Shown here: positions 42,756 to 52,105 of the stretch, in pieces
Numbering within the stretch: position 1 is the first letter of the stretch
Layout: each line of letters opens with the position of its first letter
NCBI RefSeq assembly: GCF_036826855.1
Contig: NZ_CP104578.1
Coordinates: forward strand, 6,235,501 to 6,299,500
Length of the DNA stretch: 64,000 bases
Direction of reading: 5' to 3'
DNA from: Streptomyces sp. SJL17-4
GTDB lineage: Bacteria > Actinomycetota > Actinomycetes > Streptomycetales > Streptomycetaceae
The notes under the pieces: generated by a model
What the model was told of the DNA's origin: nothing
What the model saw: only the letters and a program-made list of their open reading frames with translations
Databases searched by the model: none
Position numbers and translations under genes: made by a program

Positions 42756-44222
42756 CTACCGGGAGGTCTTCTCGTCGTCGGCCGCCTTGAGCAGGGTTAT
42801 CCCGTCTCGCGTCTCGACGACCCGGTAGCCGGGGACCTCCGGGCTCGTCGTCTCCAGGGCCTTGCCGGTCGGGCACTCCGGGTCGGAGTTGTCGGCGACG
42901 TCGTATATCAGCCACTGGGGTCGCTCCCTCGGGGGGAAGGAGCGGGGGAAGAGGCATACCTCGCTGACGGCGGCCCGGTCGGCGAGCTGCGCGGCCAGGC
43001 GGTTCGACGCGGCCACGGTCGCGCCGTCGGGGATCTTCTGGAGCAGCTCGTCCGAGGTCCTGACGTAGGCGGAGTCGCTCCAGGTCCGTGGCAGGACGAC
43101 CTCGTGCAGGGGATGGGTGAAGAGAGTGACGCTCGTGGCCACCGCGCCGACGACGCAGGCGGGCACGACCCTTCGCGGGGTCACGCCGTTGGCGACCGCG
43201 TGAACGGCGGCGGCGAAGGCGATGGGCATGAGGACCGCGCTGTAGTGGAACTCCATCCCCCAGTAGAAGGGGTTCGATCCCGTGAAGCGCCAGGCCAGCG
43301 TCGGCAGCGCGACCAGCAGGATCGGCGACCGAAGGGCCAGGAAGCCGGTCGGGGCGACGATCATGAAGAGCGTCAGCCACTTGACCGGAGGCCAGAGGGC
43401 TCCGGCGGCCTGCGCCAGCATGCCGACCTCTTCGGCGGCCTCGGGCGGCAGATAGGCGAACTGCCCGAGGGGATTGAAGTACGGAAGGATCACCAGCATC
43501 TCCAGCGCCGTCGCGCCGGCCCCGAAGGCGGCGACGGCGAGCCCCGTCACCCTCGGCCCCTTCCACGCCACATAGGCCCCGATCGCGGCGACCGTGAGCC
43601 CGAGATCCTCCTTGACCAGCACCAGGGGCAGGGACCAGAGGGCGGCGGCGCGCCAGTTCTTCTGACCGGCGGCACAGAGCGAGAGGGACAGCAGCGGCAC
43701 CGCGAAGGAGACTTCGTGGAAGTCGAAATAGATGAGTGCGGCAATTCCCCAGGAGGCGCCGTACGACACTCCGACCCAATAGGCGAAATTCCGGCCCCTG
43801 GCTTTGTGCGCCCATTTCATCAGGGGAACTATGGAAAACGCGACGAGTGCCGCCTGGCAGACGAGCAGCGTATAACTGGACGGGAATACCTTGTAAAAGG
43901 GTGCCAGCAGGGCGAGGATCGGGTGGAAGTGGTCCCCGAGCGTGTTGTACGCGGGCCCCTTGAGATCGGAGTACGGGGCGGAGAGCTCGGCGTACGACCT
44001 CACGATCTGGGTGAAGATGCCCAGGTCGTAACCGGTCGTGAGGTTCGCCGCGTGGCGCCGCGCCGACAGCAGGAGATAGATCAGGAAGAAAGAGCCGGAA
44101 ACCAGGAGAAGAGACTTCCCAGATATTCCTGCCGGGACTTTCGGTACATCCTCCGCAGCGGCCCCTTCGCCGCCCTTCCCGTGCCGCTGAAGCGTGTCGA
44201 CCGAGAGAACCGGGTTGTTCAT
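42756..44222 (-). CDS. DUF2079 polytopic membrane protein
   Basis: 488 residues from ATG 44222. A cytoplasmic N-terminus of about 33 residues is followed by ten or so helices. DUF2079 landmarks are the TGYDLGIFTQIVRSYAEL segment and NTLGDHFHPILALLAPFYK just after the first helix, and GMEFHYSAVLMPIAF. The C-terminal ~130 residues are extracytoplasmic (DGATVAASNRLAAQLADRA). The layout resembles GT-C glycosyltransferases with an acidic first loop, so lipid-linked sugar transfer is possible. A longer start (44270) exists; neither has a strong ribosome site. Confidence 0.85.
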   Translation of the reverse strand: MNNPVLSVDTLQRHGKGGEGAAAEDVPKVPAGISGKSLLLVSGSFFLIYLLLSARRHAANLTTGYDLGIFTQIVRSYAELSAPYSDLKGPAYNTLGDHFHPILALLAPFYKVFPSSYTLLVCQAALVAFSIVPLMKWAHKARGRNFAYWVGVSYGASWGIAALIYFDFHEVSFAVPLLSLSLCAAGQKNWRAAALWSLPLVLVKEDLGLTVAAIGAYVAWKGPRVTGLAVAAFGAGATALEMLVILPYFNPLGQFAYLPPEAAEEVGMLAQAAGALWPPVKWLTLFMIVAPTGFLALRSPILLVALPTLAWRFTGSNPFYWGMEFHYSAVLMPIAFAAAVHAVANGVTPRRVVPACVVGAVATSVTLFTHPLHEVVLPRTWSDSAYVRTSDELLQKIPDGATVAASNRLAAQLADRAAVSEVCLFPRSFPPRERPQWLIYDVADNSDPECPTGKALETTSPEVPGYRVVETRDGITLLKAADDEKTSR

Positions 44223-44301
44223 GTCAGCAGAAGAACCTAACGGGAAGGCAAAGGTGCCCCAGGGTAGCACCAGTGCGTATCGGTGTTCGGGCCACTACCG
44301 C

Positions 44302-45567
44302 TCAGGCCGAACCGGCCAGGACCTTTTCCCGCTCGGGCCGTCGCGTCTGCCCCGGGATCCGTACGACTCCGGCCTCGGTCACCGTCTGCCGCCACAGGGT
44401 GCGGCAGGCGGAGAGGGTGGCGACCACCAGGAGGCCGTTGCGCAGGAACAGCACCGCGATGCCCAGCGGGTCGCTCTGCGTCACATGGGAGAACCAGACG
44501 GGGTACTCGAACTGCGTCACGGCCGTCGCCCACAGCACGAGATGGGCGGGGCGCCGCATTCTGCTCGAACGGTAGGCGAGACAGACCGCGGCGAGGCCGA
44601 ACAGCCAGATCATGTACTGGGGTGAGATCACCCGGCTCGTCACGGTGAAGAGCAGCACCGCGACGAAGGCCGCGTCCGCCGTCGTCGACGAGGAGAACCG
44701 GCGCGCCTTGAACCGCCACAGCGCCAGCCATCCGAACGCGGCGACCGTCAGCGCCATCGCACCGGACGACACCCATGAGACGTAGGGGCCGAGGAACTCC
44801 ATCGAGCCGTAGTTCATCCGGGCCTCGCCCTCCCAGCCGAAGTGCCGGGCCACGTGGAAGACCATCGCCCCCAGCGACTCGACCTCCGTGCCCCGCTCGC
44901 TCTGGTACGAGAGGAAGGCCAGCGATCCCGGCATCCAGGCCGCGCACAGCAGCAGCACCGCCCCCGCCGCTCCGGCCGCCACCGGCCAGGAACGCCAGGT
45001 CGCCCCGCCCTTCGGGGTGCCCACGAGCAGCAGCGCCGGCCACACCTTGAGGATGGCGCCGAAACCGGCGAGAACACCGAGAACGCGTGGGTCGCGGCCG
45101 ACGGTCAGCAGCGCGGCCACGGCGACGGCCGTCACCATGACGTCGTAGCGGGCGTACGCGGTCGGCCCGAGCAGGGGCACCGCGGCCAGCCAGAGCCACG
45201 CCCCCCGCATCGACCGGCCGGCCCGGCGGCCGGTGTGCAGGAGGAGGCCCATGACGAGCGCGTCACAGAGGAGCGCCAGCACGAAGAAGGCCGTCGCGTA
45301 GCCGAGGAAGGGCAGCAGCGCGGGGGAGAGGATCGCGAGGGCGGCGGCCGGCGGGTACTGCCAGGTGACGTCGGACCGGGGATACTCGCCGGTCCGCAGG
45401 ACGTCGAACCAGCCCTGGTAGATCTGCCCCACCTCGAGCGTCACGTCCGGGCCGGGAACCACCACGACCTTGAACACACACAGCAGGAGGACGACCCGGG
45501 TCAGGCCCCAGAGGCCGAGCGGGAGACGGAGACGCGTGCGTGATCCGATGCCCACTGCCCCCGTCAT
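44302..45567 (-). CDS. GT87-type polytopic mannosyltransferase-like protein
   Basis: 421 residues. Nine to eleven transmembrane helices. The first extracytoplasmic loop holds YQGWFDVLRTGEYPRSDVTWQYPPAAA, with the acidic and YPP motifs typical of GT87 (PimE-like) enzymes that use polyprenyl-phosphate mannose. FGAILKVWPALLL and SRVISPQYMIWL are further family landmarks. The acceptor is unknown; phosphatidylinositol mannosides or wall glycan are plausible given the PimB-like gene transcribed divergently. Confidence 0.88.
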   Translation of the reverse strand: MTGAVGIGSRTRLRLPLGLWGLTRVVLLLCVFKVVVVPGPDVTLEVGQIYQGWFDVLRTGEYPRSDVTWQYPPAAALAILSPALLPFLGYATAFFVLALLCDALVMGLLLHTGRRAGRSMRGAWLWLAAVPLLGPTAYARYDVMVTAVAVAALLTVGRDPRVLGVLAGFGAILKVWPALLLVGTPKGGATWRSWPVAAGAAGAVLLLCAAWMPGSLAFLSYQSERGTEVESLGAMVFHVARHFGWEGEARMNYGSMEFLGPYVSWVSSGAMALTVAAFGWLALWRFKARRFSSSTTADAAFVAVLLFTVTSRVISPQYMIWLFGLAAVCLAYRSSRMRRPAHLVLWATAVTQFEYPVWFSHVTQSDPLGIAVLFLRNGLLVVATLSACRTLWRQTVTEAGVVRIPGQTRRPEREKVLAGSA

Positions 45568-45656
45568 ACCTGTCCTGCTCCTTGTCCTGTCGGCCCGCTG
45601 CCGCGGGGGAGTGGTGGTGCTGGGCGGTGGGTGCGCTCGCGGTACTGTCGGCCACG

Positions 45657-46799
45657 ATGCACAAGACCCTGATCGTAACCAACGACTTCCCGCCGCGTCC
45701 GGGCGGAATCCAGGCCTTCCTGCACAACATGGCCCTCCGCCTGGATCCCGAACAGATCGTGGTGTACGCCTCCACCTGGAAGCGCAGCCGCGAAGGGATC
45801 GAGGCGACGGCCGCGTTCGACGCCGAACAGCCTTTCACGGTCGTCCGGGATCGCACCACCATGCTGTTGCCCACACCTCGGGTCACGGCCCGGGCCACCG
45901 CGCTCCTGCGCGAGCACGGCTGCGAGTCCGTGTGGTTCGGCGCGGCCGCGCCGCTCGGCCTGATGGCCCCCGCGCTGCGCAGGGCCGGCGCACGGCGAAT
46001 TGTCGCCACCACGCACGGGCACGAGGCCGGCTGGGCCCAGCTGCCCGCCTCCCGCCAGCTGCTCCGGCGGATCGGCGAGGGCACGGACACCATCACCTAC
46101 CTCGGCGAGTACACCCGCTCCCGGATCGCCGCGGCCCTCACGCCGGCCGCGGCGGGCCGGATGACGCAGTTGCCGCCGGGCGTCGACGAGAAGACCTTCC
46201 ATCCCGACTCGGGCGGCGCCGAGGTCCGCGCCCGGCTCGGGCTCAGCGACCGTCCCGTGGTCGTCTGCGTCTCCCGGCTCGTTCCGCGCAAGGGCCAGGA
46301 CACCCTGATCAGGGCCATGCCGCAGATCCTGCGCCGGGTGCCGGACGCGGTCCTCCTGATCGTCGGCGGCGGCCCGTACGAGAAGGATCTGCACCGGCTC
46401 GCCGCCGAGACCGGGGTGGCCGGATCCGTACGCTTCACCGGTGCCGTGCCCTGGTCGGAGCTGCCCGCCCACTACGGGGCCGGTGACGTCTTCGCCATGC
46501 CCTGCCGCACCCGGCGCGGCGGCCTCGACGTCGAGGGCCTCGGCATCGTCTATCTGGAGGCCTCCGCGACCGGACTGCCGGTCGTCGCGGGCGACTCGGG
46601 CGGCGCCCCCGACGCGGTCCTCGACGGCGAGACCGGCTGGGTCGTCCGCGGCGAGTCCGCCGAGGACACCGCCGACCGCGTCACCACCCTCCTCCTCGAC
46701 CCCGAGCTCCGTGCCCGCATGGGCGAGCGGGGCCGCGCCTGGGTCGAGGAGAAGTGGCGCTGGGACCTGCTGGCGGAGCGGCTCAGGGAGCTGCTGTAG
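45657..46799 (+). CDS. GT4 glycosyltransferase, PimB-like mannosyltransferase
   Basis: 380 residues from ATG 45657. GT-B fold: N-terminal NDFPPRPGGIQAFLHNMAL and ATTHGHEAGWAQLP, then the nucleotide-sugar domain with SRLVPRKGQDTLI, GGGPYEKDL and the EX7E motif in DVEGLGIVYLEASATGLPVV (about 292-300). The pattern fits PimB-type enzymes that add mannose from GDP-mannose to phosphatidylinositol monomannoside. There is no ribosome site; TACTGT ends eight bases before the ATG, so the transcript may be leaderless. A strong hairpin follows. Confidence 0.9.
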   Translation: MHKTLIVTNDFPPRPGGIQAFLHNMALRLDPEQIVVYASTWKRSREGIEATAAFDAEQPFTVVRDRTTMLLPTPRVTARATALLREHGCESVWFGAAAPLGLMAPALRRAGARRIVATTHGHEAGWAQLPASRQLLRRIGEGTDTITYLGEYTRSRIAAALTPAAAGRMTQLPPGVDEKTFHPDSGGAEVRARLGLSDRPVVVCVSRLVPRKGQDTLIRAMPQILRRVPDAVLLIVGGGPYEKDLHRLAAETGVAGSVRFTGAVPWSELPAHYGAGDVFAMPCRTRRGGLDVEGLGIVYLEASATGLPVVAGDSGGAPDAVLDGETGWVVRGESAEDTADRVTTLLLDPELRARMGERGRAWVEEKWRWDLLAERLRELL

Positions 46800-46827
46800 C
46801 GGGCGGCTTCCGCGTCATGACATAGGT

Positions 46828-46869
46828 CCTGGCACCCCGACTTGAACACGTTCAAGTCGGGGTGCCAGG
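46828..46869. terminator. Perfect 19-bp bidirectional hairpin
   Basis: CCTGGCACCCCGACTTGAA, loop CACG, exact reverse complement. Lies between the convergent GT4 and acyl-CoA ligase genes. It is AT-richer than other hairpins in the window. Confidence 0.9.
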
Positions 46870-46946
46870 GAGGGCGTACGGACACGGCCGGAGGCCCGGA
46901 GCGTGGTCGCCCCGGGCCTCCGGCCGTACGTGTCCGACCTCCGGGA

Positions 46947-48743
46947 TCAGGCCCGGTAGATCGCCTCGATCTCGTCCGCGAAGTCCTTCGCCACCACGTT
47001 CCGCTTCAGCTTCAGGGACGGGGTGATGTGGCCCGCCTCCTCCGTGAACTGCGCCGGAAGAATACGGAACTTGCGGACCGACTCGGCCTTGGAGACCGCC
47101 GCGTTGCCGTCGTCGATCGCGCGCTGGACCTCCGCCACCAGGTCCGCGTCGTCGCGGAGGGTGGCCGCCGTCGAGCCCGCCGGCTTGCCGTGCTCCGAGG
47201 CCCAGCGGCCCAGGAACTCCTCGTCGATCGTGACCAGCGCGCCCACGAAGGGGCGGCCGTCGCCGACCACCATGCACTCCGCGACCAGCGCGTGCGCCCG
47301 GATCCGGTCCTCGATGACCGCCGGGGCGACGTTCTTGCCGCCCGCCGTCACCAGGATCTCCTTCTTCCGGCCGGTGATTGCGAGGTAGCCGTCCTCGTCG
47401 AGGGTGCCGATGTCGCCCGTGTGGAACCAGCCGTCCGCCAGCGCCTCGGCCGTCGCCGCCTCGTTGTTCCAGTACCGCGAGAAGATGTGCTCGCCGTGCA
47501 GCAGCACCTCGCCGTCGTCGGCGATCCGCACCACCGAACCCGGCAGCGGCTGACCGACCGTGCCGATCTTCTGCCGGTCCCAGGGGTTGAACGCCGTCGC
47601 CGCACAGGACTCCGTCAGGCCGTAGCCCTCCAGGACCGTGAAGCCGATGCCCCGGAAGAAGTGACCCAGCCGCTCACCCAGCGGCGCGCCGCCCGAGATC
47701 GCGTACTCGCCGCGGCCGCCGAGCACCGCCCGCAGCTTGCTGAAGACCAGCTTGTCGAAGATCTTGTGCTTCAGCCGGAGGCCGAAGGACGGGCCCTGCG
47801 GCGTGCTCAGCGCCCTGCTGTACGCGATCGCCGTGTGCGCGGCCTTGTCGAAGATCTTGCCCTTGCCGTCGGCCTGCGCCTTGGCCCGCGCCGAGTTGTA
47901 GACCTTCTCGAAGACCCGGGGCACGCCCAGGATCAGCGTCGGCCGGAACGAGGCCAGCTCGTCCGTGAGGTTCTTGATGTCGGGGACACAGCCGAGACGG
48001 ATCGGCGCCATCACGGACGCGATCTCGACGAGCCGACCGAAGACGTGCGCGGCGGGCAGGAAGAGCAGCACCGAGCACTCGCCGGTACGGAAGAGGGGCT
48101 TCAGCCGCTCCACCACGTTGCCGCACTCGGCGAAGAAGGCCCGGTGGGTCAGGACGCAGCCCTTGGGGCGGCCCGTCGTGCCCGAGGTGTAGACGATCGT
48201 CGCCGGGTCGTCCGCGTTCGCCGCCGACATGCGCTCGTCGAGCAGCTCGTCGGACACGTCCATGCCGGTCGTGGTGAGCTGCGCGACCGCGTCGTCCTCG
48301 ATCTGCCAGACGTCCTTCAGCTCCGGCAGGTCCGCCCTTACGGACTCCACCGACGCCTGGTGCGCCGCGCTCTCGACGAGCACCAGCGTCGCGCCCGAGT
48401 CGCCGAGGATCCACTGGATCTGCTCCGGCGAGCTGGTCTCGTACACGGGCACGGTCACACCGCCCGCGCTCCAGATCGCGAAGTCGAGGAGCACCCACTC
48501 GTACCGCGTACGGGAGAGCAGTGCGACCCGGTCGCCCGGCTCGACGCCGGCCGCGATCAGACCCTTGGCGGCCCCGCGGACCTCCGCGAGGAACTGCGTC
48601 GCGGTCACGTCCGTCCACACGCCGTCGACCTTGCGGCCCATGACGGCGACGTCTGGGTGCTGGGAGGCGTTGCGGCGGATGAGATCCGTCAGGTTGCCGT
48701 CCGCGGGGACCTCGTACAGGGCCGGAAGGCTGAACTCGCGCAA
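46947..48743 (-). CDS. Long-chain fatty acid--CoA ligase (FadD15-like)
   Basis: 598 residues. ANL-superfamily adenylating enzyme: P-loop-like YTSGTTGRPKGCVLTH (about 183), the A5 motif EGYGLTESCA, the A7 Asp in GWFHTGDIGTLDEDGYL, ITGRKKEILVTAGGKNV and the C-terminal Lys in SLKLKRNVV. It activates long-chain acids to CoA thioesters for lipid synthesis or breakdown. It starts at ATG 48743 and is monocistronic, ending 78 bases from a bidirectional terminator. Confidence 0.94.
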   Translation of the reverse strand: MREFSLPALYEVPADGNLTDLIRRNASQHPDVAVMGRKVDGVWTDVTATQFLAEVRGAAKGLIAAGVEPGDRVALLSRTRYEWVLLDFAIWSAGGVTVPVYETSSPEQIQWILGDSGATLVLVESAAHQASVESVRADLPELKDVWQIEDDAVAQLTTTGMDVSDELLDERMSAANADDPATIVYTSGTTGRPKGCVLTHRAFFAECGNVVERLKPLFRTGECSVLLFLPAAHVFGRLVEIASVMAPIRLGCVPDIKNLTDELASFRPTLILGVPRVFEKVYNSARAKAQADGKGKIFDKAAHTAIAYSRALSTPQGPSFGLRLKHKIFDKLVFSKLRAVLGGRGEYAISGGAPLGERLGHFFRGIGFTVLEGYGLTESCAATAFNPWDRQKIGTVGQPLPGSVVRIADDGEVLLHGEHIFSRYWNNEAATAEALADGWFHTGDIGTLDEDGYLAITGRKKEILVTAGGKNVAPAVIEDRIRAHALVAECMVVGDGRPFVGALVTIDEEFLGRWASEHGKPAGSTAATLRDDADLVAEVQRAIDDGNAAVSKAESVRKFRILPAQFTEEAGHITPSLKLKRNVVAKDFADEIEAIYRA

Positions 48744-48999
48744 GACTGCTGCTCCTCATCGGGCGCCGGCGCCACGGCTCTGTGTGATGCACCGGTGAAG
48801 TCCAAGAACTGGCGGGTGCTCCGTGGGGGAGAGCACGACTGGACTGCCCGGACGTTACCCATCAGTACATGGTTCCGGATAGGGGGTTCCGGCCAGATGT
48901 TCCGTGCGTCACACATCTGTGGCGGTGCTCTCCGCACAGTAATCCACAGCTTTCCCGACTCGGAAGTAACCGCAGGTGACACCCCCTAAGGTGGGGCCC
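48744..48999. promoter_or_regulatory. Divergent promoter region, acyl-CoA ligase / phosphoesterase
   Basis: 256 bases without a gene. AT-richer blocks occur at 48860-48960 (CATCAGTACATGG, CACACATCTGTGGCGG, CAGTAATCCACAGC). No hexamer pair was assigned with confidence. Confidence 0.4.
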
Positions 49000-49767
49000 A
49001 TGCGAGTCCATGTGGTCAGTGACGTGCACGGCAACGCCGGAGACCTCGCCAGGGCGGGGGACGGCGCCGACGCCCTGATATGCCTGGGGGACCTGGTCCT
49101 CTTCCTCGACTACGCCGACCACAGCCGGGGGATCTTCCCCGACCTCTTCGGCGTCGAGAACGCCGACCGGCTGGTCGAGCTGCGCACCGCCCGACGCTTC
49201 GACGAGGCCCGTGACCTGGGGCGTCGCCTCTGGGCCGAACTCGACGTCGACCGCGAGACCGCGATCGAGGCCGCGGTCCGCCGCCAGTACGCCGAACTCT
49301 TCGCCGTCTTCCCCACCCCCACGTACGCCACCTACGGCAACGTCGACATCCCCCGCTTCTGGCCCGAGTTCGCCCGGCCCGGGACGACCGTCCTCGACGG
49401 CGAGCGGATCGAGGTCGGCGGCCTCGTCTTCGGCTTCGTCGGCGGCGGTCTGCGCACCCCCATGCGCACCCCGTACGAGATCTCCGACGAGGAGTACGCG
49501 GCCAAGGTCGAGGCCCTCGGCGAGGTCGACGTCCTCTGCTCCCACATCCCGCCCGACGTGCCGGACCTGACGTACGACACCGTCGCCCGCCGCTTCGAGC
49601 GCGGCAGCCGGGCCCTGCTCGACGCCATCCGGCGCACCCGGCCCCGCTACGCCCTCTTCGGCCACGTCCACCAGCCGCTGGCCCGGCGGATGCGGATCGC
49701 GTCGACCGAGTGCGTGAACGTCGGCCACTTCGCCTCGACGGGCAGACCCTTCGCCCTGGAGTGGTGA
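49000..49767 (+). CDS. Metallophosphoesterase
   Basis: 255 residues from ATG 49000. Calcineurin-like phosphoesterase motifs in order: VVSDVHGNAGD (Asp, His, about 8-15), CLGDLVLF (about 28), YGNVDIP (Asn region), LCSHIPPD (His, about 182) and FGHVHQP (about 221). Two divalent metals are expected. Substrate unknown; cyclic nucleotides, nucleotides or phosphoproteins are possible. It heads a co-directional run reaching glkA. Confidence 0.9.
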   Translation: MRVHVVSDVHGNAGDLARAGDGADALICLGDLVLFLDYADHSRGIFPDLFGVENADRLVELRTARRFDEARDLGRRLWAELDVDRETAIEAAVRRQYAELFAVFPTPTYATYGNVDIPRFWPEFARPGTTVLDGERIEVGGLVFGFVGGGLRTPMRTPYEISDEEYAAKVEALGEVDVLCSHIPPDVPDLTYDTVARRFERGSRALLDAIRRTRPRYALFGHVHQPLARRMRIASTECVNVGHFASTGRPFALEW

Positions 49768-49857
49768 CGGGCCCCGCGCCGCAGCGCGATAGCCTTCCGT
49801 CGGCACGTCTGTGCCCCTTTGACTTCCGCCGGACCGCACAGTGGAGGAGCCACCACG

Positions 49858-50301
49858 ATGGCCGAACACACCAGCTCGAGCATCACCATCGAGGCGGCAC
49901 CGGCCGACGTCATGGGCGTGATCGCCGACTTCGCCCGCTACCCCGAGTGGACGGGCGAGGTGAAGGAGGCCGAGGTCCTGGAGACCGACGAGGCCGGCCG
50001 CGCCGAGAAGGTGCGGCTGCTGCTCGACGCCGGCGCGATCAAGGACGACCACACCCTCGCGTACACCTGGACCGGGGGCAACGAGGTCAGCTGGACGCTG
50101 GTCAAGTCCCAGATGCTGCGGTCACTCGACGGCTCGTACCGGCTGGCGGAGGTGGGCGGCGGTGACCGCACCGAGGTCACCTACCAGCTGACGGTCGACG
50201 TGAAGATCCCGATGCTCGGCATGATCAAGCGCAAGGCCGAGAAGGTCATCATCGACCGGGCGCTGGCAGGGCTGAAGAAGCGCGTCGAATCCGGCGTGTG
50301 A
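49858..50301 (+). CDS. SRPBCC-family (START/Bet v1-like) protein
   Basis: 147 residues from ATG 49858, with GTGGAGGAG eight bases upstream. A helix-grip lipid- or ligand-binding fold: SSSITIEAAPADVMGVIADFARYPEWTGEVKEAEVL, a central beta sheet and the long C-terminal helix (MIKRKAEKVIIDRALAGLKKRV). These proteins bind hydrophobic ligands. It sits between the phosphoesterase and ArsA-like genes. Confidence 0.9.
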   Translation: MAEHTSSSITIEAAPADVMGVIADFARYPEWTGEVKEAEVLETDEAGRAEKVRLLLDAGAIKDDHTLAYTWTGGNEVSWTLVKSQMLRSLDGSYRLAEVGGGDRTEVTYQLTVDVKIPMLGMIKRKAEKVIIDRALAGLKKRVESGV

Positions 50302-50367
50302 GCCCCGGAGGGGGCCGGTCACGTCCTCCCGTACGAGCGTCGGGAGGGCGCGGGTAACGTCCTCCGC

Positions 50368-51510
50368 ATGCGGATCATCCTTGTCACCGGTTCCGGCGGC
50401 GCCGGTCGCACCACCGTCGCCGCCGCCACCGCCCTCGCCGAGGCGCGCGCCGGCCGCCGCGTCCTGCTCGTCTCCGAGGACGTCGAACCGCTTCCCGCCC
50501 AGGACGGACTCCGCCTCCTGCGCCCCCGGCCGGCCGCTGACTTCCGCCGTGAGTTCCTCTCCCTCCAGGCCCGCTCCTCCGCCGCCCTCGACCTGCTGGG
50601 CGCCGCGCCCTTCGAGGACGCCGAGCTCACCGAACTTCCCGGCAGCCGCCAGTTCGCCCTGCTGCGCGCCCTGCGCGACGCCGCCGAAGGCGACCACGAG
50701 CTCGCCGTCGTCGATCTGCCCCCGCTCGCCGAGGCCCTCGCCCTCCTCGCCCTGCCCGAGCAGCTCCGCCGCTATCTGCGCCGCCTCCTGCCCCCGGAGC
50801 GGCAGGCCGCCCGCGCCCTGCGCCCGATGCTCGCCCAGCTCGCCGGGGTCCCGATGCCCGCGCAGTGGCTGTACGAGACCACCGGGCGCTGGGAGACCGA
50901 GCTGGCCGCCGTCCAGTCCGTCGTCGACGCCCCCACCACCAGCGTCCGGCTGGTCCTCGAACCCGGCCCCGCCGCCGTCCGCGCCCTGCGCACCGCCCGG
51001 CTCGGCCTCGCCCTCCAGCGCCTCGCCCTCGACTCCGTCGTCGCCAACCGGCTGCTGCCCGCCGACTCCGAGGACCCCTGGCTCGCCGGACTCACCACCC
51101 AGCAGCACCGGCACCTCGCGGAGCTCCGTACCACCGGCGCCGCCGGCGGCGTGGTCGACGAGCTGCCGCACCTCGGCCGGGACCCCCGCGGACCCGAGGA
51201 CCTCGCGCTGCTCGCGCCCGCCCGGCGCCCGGCGGCCACCCCCGAGCCCGTACCGGCATGGTCCGTCGAGGACCGGCGCGAGGAGGACGGCGTCCTGGTC
51301 TGGCACATCGGCCTTCCCGGGGCCGTCAAGGAGGATCTGTCCCTCGTCCGCAGGGGTGACGAACTGCTGCTCACCGTCGGCGCCTTCCGTCGCAACGTGC
51401 CCCTGCCGGCCGCCCTGCGCCGCTGCACCGTCACCGGCGCGGGGCTCGTCGAGGGGGACCTCCGGGTGCGCTTCACCCCCGACCCGGGACTCTGGCCCCG
51501 TACCCCCTGA
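50368..51510 (+). CDS. ArsA/GET3-like P-loop ATPase with HSP20-like C-terminal domain
   Basis: 380 residues. The N-terminal SIMIBI NTPase has VTGSGGAGRTTVAAA (8-22), where the canonical GKT lysine is Arg, and the deviant-Walker signature Lys is absent. The Walker B-like LAVVDLPPLAEAL follows. The C-terminal ~75 residues form the alpha-crystallin-like domain found in ArsA-type proteins (VKEDLSLVRRGDELLLTVGAFRRNVPLP). It may bind but poorly hydrolyse nucleotide, or be a chaperone-like relic. It is followed 43 bases later by the DUF5304 gene. Confidence 0.88.
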   Translation: MRIILVTGSGGAGRTTVAAATALAEARAGRRVLLVSEDVEPLPAQDGLRLLRPRPAADFRREFLSLQARSSAALDLLGAAPFEDAELTELPGSRQFALLRALRDAAEGDHELAVVDLPPLAEALALLALPEQLRRYLRRLLPPERQAARALRPMLAQLAGVPMPAQWLYETTGRWETELAAVQSVVDAPTTSVRLVLEPGPAAVRALRTARLGLALQRLALDSVVANRLLPADSEDPWLAGLTTQQHRHLAELRTTGAAGGVVDELPHLGRDPRGPEDLALLAPARRPAATPEPVPAWSVEDRREEDGVLVWHIGLPGAVKEDLSLVRRGDELLLTVGAFRRNVPLPAALRRCTVTGAGLVEGDLRVRFTPDPGLWPRTP

Positions 51511-51553
51511 GGGGGCGTGTACCGTCGAAGTACCAGCCAGTGAGGAGTACGCC

Positions 51554-52039
51554 ATGAGCGATTCGGACGCCTGGGCCAAGGCGTGCGCCGAGGACCTGGA
51601 GGCGGAGAAGGCCCGCCGCCGGGCGCAGCACGGGTCCCCGACCGGCTCCGCAGCCGACGAGTTCCGCAAGCTCTTCGAGGCCGTCGCCGACAAGGTCTCC
51701 GGCGGCATCGGAAACCCGCTGCTCGCGGGCCAGGCCGCGCAGACCGTGCAGCAGCTCGTCAACCAGGCGAAGGCGGTCGTCGAGCCCGTCATCGAGCGCA
51801 ACCCGCAGGTCTTCGACCACCTCGCCGCCGCCGGGAACGAGCTGCTCGCCGCCTACCGCTCCGCCGTCGAGGGCCACGAGAGCCGCTGGACGCGCGACGG
51901 GAAGGTGACCCCCGACGACCCGCGCGACCCGCGCCGGGACGCCGACGGACCGGCCGGCGACGACGCGAAGCCCGCCGCGGAGCACGACCGCAAGGACGAC
52001 GAGGGGCCCGGAACCGGCCAGCACATCGACCTGGACTGA
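51554..52039 (+). CDS. DUF5304-type hypothetical protein
   Basis: 161 residues from ATG 51554, with GAGGAG upstream. Helical first two-thirds (DAWAKACAEDLEAEKARRR, ADEFRKLFEAVADKVSGG, AAQTVQQLVNQAKAVVEPVIE) and a disordered, highly acidic tail (DDPRDPRRDADGPAGDD). I recall this as a Streptomyces DUF5304 family. No catalytic motif. It lies between the ArsA-like ATPase and glkA, probably in the same transcript. Confidence 0.85.
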   Translation: MSDSDAWAKACAEDLEAEKARRRAQHGSPTGSAADEFRKLFEAVADKVSGGIGNPLLAGQAAQTVQQLVNQAKAVVEPVIERNPQVFDHLAAAGNELLAAYRSAVEGHESRWTRDGKVTPDDPRDPRRDADGPAGDDAKPAAEHDRKDDEGPGTGQHIDLD

Positions 52040-52105
52040 TCGGTACGCCCGTCCCCCTCGGGTACGGTGGGCCTTAGCGGGGCTCGACCGAAAACTGAGG
52101 GACAC

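Noticed and set aside
48941..48950. DnaA-box-like AATCCACAGC / replication origin
   Set aside because: A single imperfect match, with no cluster of boxes and no dnaA or dnaN nearby.
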